DNA of 64,000 nucleotides from Marinobacter persicus (GTDB lineage: Bacteria; Pseudomonadota; Gammaproteobacteria; Pseudomonadales; Oleiphilaceae), in NCBI RefSeq assembly GCF_002934325.1, contig NZ_PTIV01000003.1:62001-126000 (forward strand). Reading direction: 5' to 3'. Positions 60,373 to 64,000 of the stretch are shown in pieces; position 1 is the stretch's first letter; the number at the start of each line of letters is the position of its first letter. A model generated the notes under the pieces. It saw only the letters and a program-made list of their open reading frames with translations, was not told where the DNA came from and did no database searches. The translations under genes and the position numbers were made by a program.

Positions 60373-61665
60373 ATGTCCTGTGACCTTCCTGATTTTACGC
60401 CACCGCCAGAGGTGGATTTGCTCTCGCCGATGCTTACTCAGGGAGGCACGAGCTGGACTGCTGAATTCCGGGGCCTGACGCTGCACACCGCACTGCAGCC
60501 CATCTACAGCCTCTCCCACAAGCGCACCATTGGTTACGAAGCCCTGATCCGGGCTTTTGATACTGACCAGTGCGCGGTGTCACCGCTGCAATTGTTCGAA
60601 CTGCCGGACTCCCATGCTGAGAACCTGCTGCTGGATCGCCTGTGCCGGTATTTGCACATCCAGAATTACAGCGGCATCAAGGACCAGTTGAACTGGCTGT
60701 TCCTGAACGTGTCGCCCCAGGTGGTCACAACAGGAAGCCAGAAAGACTCCTTTTTTGGCCAGTTACTGGAAAAAACCGGCCTGCCCCCGCACCGGATTGT
60801 GATCGAAATTGTTGAACAGCCTACCGACGACGCAGAGCGCTTGCGGGAAACCGTGGCCTATTATCGCGAGTTGGGCTGCCTGATCGCCATTGACGATTTT
60901 GGCGCCGGCCATTCCAACTTTGAACGCATCTGGAACCTGTCTCCGGACATCGTCAAACTGGACCGGGCGCTGCTCAACCGCGCCACCGAGGAACGCAAGG
61001 CCCGGCAGATTCTCAATGGTATGGCGTCGCTACTGCACCAGTCTGGGTGTCTGGTTCTGCTGGAGGGCGTGGAGACCCGCGACCAGGCCATGATCGCGAT
61101 TGATGCCGGCGTTGATTTCGTACAGGGCTTTTATTTCAAGAAGCCCTCGCTGGAGCTGGAAAACCTGTCGCAGGCGCAGGCCGACCTGGACGAGCTGCTG
61201 GAGGAGTACAAGTACTACAAGCAATTAATCCAGGATCCCAACCACCAGTTGGCCAGCCACTTTGCCATGCCCTTTGAGCGGACCGTGGAACGCCTTCAGA
61301 ACAACGCCACCATGGAACAGGCCTGCGTTGAATTACTCAACCACCCGACGGTCTCTCGCTGCTACCTGGTGAACAGCAATGGCATCCAGATTGAAGACAC
61401 GTTGGTTTCCGACAGCATTGAGCGCAATCAGGACCCCCGCTACCGGCCGCTGGAAAGCACAGCCAGCGCAGACTGGTTCCGCCAGCAGTACCTGCGCCAG
61501 GCATTGGCGGAGCCCGAAAACCTCCAGGTGACTACCCCCTACTTGTGCGTAACAGGTGCCTATATGTGCGTCACCCTGTCACTGGCTTTCGAGCATAGTG
61601 GCGAAACCCGGGTGCTGTGCTGTGACATTCTGGCCAACCCCCCCGCGCCAGACAGCGAAGGCTAA
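60373..61665 (+). CDS. EAL-domain cyclic-di-GMP phosphodiesterase
   Basis: About 430 residues. The EAL domain (about 35-265) has the catalytic set: EALIR (56-60), NVSP, EIVEQP, DDFGAGHSN, KLD, EGVET and QGFYF, so activity is expected. A C-terminal part (about 285-425) resembles the YkuI_C/PAS-like sensor seen after some EAL domains. The start is ATG 60373; an in-frame TTG at 60361 is possible and neither has a clear ribosome-binding site. It breaks c-di-GMP to pGpG, which Orn would finish. Confidence 0.9.
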   Translation: MSCDLPDFTPPPEVDLLSPMLTQGGTSWTAEFRGLTLHTALQPIYSLSHKRTIGYEALIRAFDTDQCAVSPLQLFELPDSHAENLLLDRLCRYLHIQNYSGIKDQLNWLFLNVSPQVVTTGSQKDSFFGQLLEKTGLPPHRIVIEIVEQPTDDAERLRETVAYYRELGCLIAIDDFGAGHSNFERIWNLSPDIVKLDRALLNRATEERKARQILNGMASLLHQSGCLVLLEGVETRDQAMIAIDAGVDFVQGFYFKKPSLELENLSQAQADLDELLEEYKYYKQLIQDPNHQLASHFAMPFERTVERLQNNATMEQACVELLNHPTVSRCYLVNSNGIQIEDTLVSDSIERNQDPRYRPLESTASADWFRQQYLRQALAEPENLQVTTPYLCVTGAYMCVTLSLAFEHSGETRVLCCDILANPPAPDSEG

Positions 61666-63440
61666 AGCGCCGGCAGCAGGTCGTACACCAGGGCAATCAC
61701 ACCGATGCTGGCCAAACCAATCAACAGGTTCAGCGGCAGCCCCACGCGCACATAATCCCCAAACCGATAACCTCCCGGCCCCATCACCATCATGTTGGTC
61801 TGGTAACCCAAAGGCGTGGCGAAACTCGCCGAGGCAGCCAGCATAATGGCAAACATGAAAGGCTCGGCATCCACGCCCATGGCGGACGTCAATGACAGGA
61901 CCACCGGCACCATCAGTATGGCCGCGGCATTGTTGGTCAGCATCTCGGTCAGTATCGATACCACCAGGTACACCAGTGCCAGGGCCAACAGCACGTTGCT
62001 GCCACTGAACCCGACCACGGCCTCGGCCAGGTAACTGGCCGCCCCGGTCTGCTCAAGCGCGCCGCCCAGGGCAAATGACGCGGCAATGGTCAGTACGACC
62101 GGCATATCCACCGCCTTCTGAGCCTGACCAACGGAACAGCATCCGGTCAGGATGACCAGGGCGGCTCCGACCAGTGCCGCATTCAGCATTGACATAACGC
62201 CGCAGGCCGCCAGCCCCACCAGCACCAGAAGAATGCCCCAGGAAAGCAACGCCCGGTCGTGTCGCGGTGCCTCGGTATCCAGGTCGTTGATCAGAAGAAA
62301 ATCCTTGTTGTAGCGCTGACGACTGACGAAGGCGGGCCGGGCTTCCAGCAACAAAACATCCCCTGGACGCAGGCGGATATTCCCCAGGTTACCTGGCACA
62401 CGGTCGCCACCCCGGGCCACCGCCAGCACCACAGCGCCGTAGCGGTCCCGGAATCGGGCATCGCGGATGGTCTGGCCCAGCACGTCCGATTGCGGCGAGA
62501 GCACCGCCTCCACCAGGCGACGCTCGGCGTGATCCTTACTCAGCGCGGGTTCGTCGTCGTGAACCGAAGGCACGATGCCGTTGATGCGCAACACATCGGA
62601 AATTGCCTGGGTATCACCGGCGAACACCAGACGGTCACCGCCCAGAAGGCGCTCTTCCGAGGGCACCGCAGTGACCACGCTGCCATTGCGTTCAATCTCG
62701 ACCAGATACAGACGATCCAGCTCACGCAGCCCGGCTTCACCCACGGTTTTACCCACCAGCGGGCCTTCCTGGGCCACCGCGACTTCCAGCGTGAACTCCT
62801 TGACCGAGCCGAACTTTTGCTGGTCCTTTCGGTCCGGCAGCCAGCGAGGCAAAAACAGCAGTATCGCGGCGATGCCAATAACCGCCACCGGCAGCCCCAC
62901 CTTGGTAATGGCAAAGATAGAGAACCCCTCGCTACCGGTGAGTTGCTGGTATTGGCCATTGACCACCAGATTCGTACTGGTGCCGATCATGGTGAGGGAG
63001 CCGCCAAAAATAGCCGCATAGCTGAGTGGAATCATCAGCTTGGAGGGGGAAATATCGATTTTTCGGGACCAGGTATGCACGGCCGGAATCATGGTGGCAA
63101 CAACCGGAGTGTTGTTCATGAAGCCACTGAGGAAGGTGACCGGCAAGGCAATTCGGGCCTGGGCCCGGCGGACACTGCGGGGATTACCCAGCAGGTGATG
63201 AACCAGCAGATCGACACCACCGGAGTGGTGAATGCCGGCGGCCACCACAAACAGGGCCACCACCGTAATCAGTCCGGAGTTACTGAAACCGGCCAGGGCC
63301 TGCTCTGGCCCCACGATCCCTGTCGCACTCAGCACCACCAGCACCGACATCATCACCAGATGGGGTGCAAACCGGCCCGAGGCCATGAGCAGCAGGGCCA
63401 GGATCGCCAGCCCGAGGGAAAACCAACCTTGCCAGTCCAT
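61662..63440 (-). CDS. SLC13-family anion permease with two TrkA-C domains
   Basis: 592 residues. About eleven membrane helices in two blocks (1-190 and 395-590) flank a cytoplasmic pair of TrkA-C domains (about 205-375; EFTLEVAVAQEGPLVGKTVG and RLRPGDVLLLEARPAF). NNTPVVATMIP and MTNNAAAILMVPV (positions about 112 and 500) are the SLC13/CitMHS anion-site repeats. The substrate is probably sulfate, a dicarboxylate or a similar anion and cannot be fixed from sequence. Its 3' end overlaps the EAL gene stop by four bases on the opposite strand. Confidence 0.88.
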   Translation of the reverse strand: MDWQGWFSLGLAILALLLMASGRFAPHLVMMSVLVVLSATGIVGPEQALAGFSNSGLITVVALFVVAAGIHHSGGVDLLVHHLLGNPRSVRRAQARIALPVTFLSGFMNNTPVVATMIPAVHTWSRKIDISPSKLMIPLSYAAIFGGSLTMIGTSTNLVVNGQYQQLTGSEGFSIFAITKVGLPVAVIGIAAILLFLPRWLPDRKDQQKFGSVKEFTLEVAVAQEGPLVGKTVGEAGLRELDRLYLVEIERNGSVVTAVPSEERLLGGDRLVFAGDTQAISDVLRINGIVPSVHDDEPALSKDHAERRLVEAVLSPQSDVLGQTIRDARFRDRYGAVVLAVARGGDRVPGNLGNIRLRPGDVLLLEARPAFVSRQRYNKDFLLINDLDTEAPRHDRALLSWGILLVLVGLAACGVMSMLNAALVGAALVILTGCCSVGQAQKAVDMPVVLTIAASFALGGALEQTGAASYLAEAVVGFSGSNVLLALALVYLVVSILTEMLTNNAAAILMVPVVLSLTSAMGVDAEPFMFAIMLAASASFATPLGYQTNMMVMGPGGYRFGDYVRVGLPLNLLIGLASIGVIALVYDLLPAL

Positions 63441-63520
63441 AATTCATGTTCATCCAATGGAAGAACTGGCAGGTTAACGAAGAAATTAAAGCATTAAAAA
63501 GAATAATGGAACATTTTTAA

Positions 63521-63535
63521 ATTCCGATCAGGAAT
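63521..63535 (-). terminator. Weak hairpin after parE
   Basis: ATTCC-GATCA-GGAAT lies one base beyond the parE stop on the minus strand and is followed by TTAAAAATG. The stem is short, so termination strength is doubtful. Confidence 0.4.
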
Positions 63536-63536
63536 A

Positions 63537-64000
63537 TCAGACCTCAATGTCCGCCATGTTGCCATAGGTTTCCAGCCAGGCCCGGCGATCTGACGCCCGC
63601 TTCTTGCCCAACAGCATGTCCATGCGCTCGTCGGTGTCATCGTTTTCTTCCAGCGTGAGCATCACCAAACGACGGGTATCCGGGGCCATGGTGGTTTCAC
63701 GCAACTGGAGCGGATTCATCTCACCCAGCCCTTTGAAGCGGGTCACCTGGATCTTGCCGCGACGCTTCTCCGCCGCCAGGCGGTCCACAATGCCCTGTTT
63801 CTCATGCTCATCCAGGGCATAGAAGGTTTCCTTACCCAGGTCCACCCGATACAGCGGCGGCATGGCCACAAACACATGGCCAGCGGCCACCAGGGGCCGG
63901 AAGTGTTTGACGAACAGCGCACACAGCAGCGTGGCGATGTGCAGCCCGTCCGAGTCGGCGTCGGCCAGTATGCAGATCTTGTTATAACGCAGGGTTTCGA
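63537..64000 (-). CDS. parE: DNA topoisomerase IV subunit B (ParE), C-terminal part
   Basis: About 154 codons of the 3' end; the gene continues past the window edge. The TOPRIM metal motif DADSDGLHI is visible near the edge, followed by MPPLYRVDLGK, VTRFKGLGEMNP and the conserved C-terminus (MLLGKKRASDRRAWLE). ParE is the ATPase subunit that works with ParC. In Pseudomonas the two genes are likewise close but not adjacent. Confidence 0.95.
   Translation of the reverse strand, partial: ETLRYNKICILADADSDGLHIATLLCALFVKHFRPLVAAGHVFVAMPPLYRVDLGKETFYALDEHEKQGIVDRLAAEKRRGKIQVTRFKGLGEMNPLQLRETTMAPDTRRLVMLTLEENDDTDERMDMLLGKKRASDRRAWLETYGNMADIEV

Overview
The window reads as an ordinary, gene-dense stretch of a free-living marine gammaproteobacterial chromosome. 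Protein sequences and gene order resemble Marinobacter and its relatives (inference from recall; no search was run). The right two thirds keep the Pseudomonas-like order purA-hisZ-hflCKX-hfq-miaA-mutL-amiB-tsaE-nnr / queG / orn / rsgA / motAB / psd / fimX / serB / parC / parE. No phage, insertion sequence, CRISPR array, tRNA or rRNA gene was found.

Layout. 1-1.9 kb: end of cysD, then cysN. 2.3-10.5 kb: yejK, trmH, then the miaB-ybeZ-ybeY-ybeX-lnt run and a zinc-ribbon gene. 11-15.5 kb: leuS-lptE-holA and a small charged protein. 15.6-19.3 kb: two paralogous acyl-CoA dehydrogenases, the upstream one under a promoter covered by PsrA-type operators. 19.6-20.5 kb: a SprA-type putative metalloprotease and a miniature flagellar-axial-like protein. 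20.5-24.4 kb: bioB-F-C-D (no bioH), with two BirA-like operators between bioB and the divergent comF. 25.3-28.5 kb: srkA, a small membrane protein, cmoA and cmoB. 28.6-41.5 kb: purA, hisZ and the hfl/hfq/miaA/mutL/amiB/tsaE/nnr superoperon, all on the minus strand. 41.6-50.4 kb: queG, orn, rsgA, motAB, psd and the EF-P lysylation set (epmA, efp, epmB). 50.5-54.5 kb: a 605-residue PilZ-like protein followed by a FimX homologue. 54.6-64 kb: serB, parC, small membrane and envelope proteins, an EAL phosphodiesterase, an SLC13 permease and the end of parE.

Much of the content is translation and RNA modification (MiaB, MiaA, TrmH, CmoAB, QueG, TsaE, YbeY, RsgA, EF-P system, LeuS, Hfq), envelope building (Lnt, LptE, AmiB, Psd) and motility or surface signalling (MotAB, FimX, EAL protein).

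The most unusual feature is a set of eight long hairpins in four intergenic regions, always two per region. Each has a 20-29 bp outer stem that is perfect or nearly so, and whose sequence is largely private to that copy. The loops are conserved and fall into three classes. In two classes the loops carry smaller hairpins, nearly all closed as CA-NNNN-TG. Other points of interest are a decayed APS-kinase remnant on CysN, the PsrA- and BirA-type operators, and a short promoter-15-codon-ORF-terminator transcript upstream of the EAL gene.
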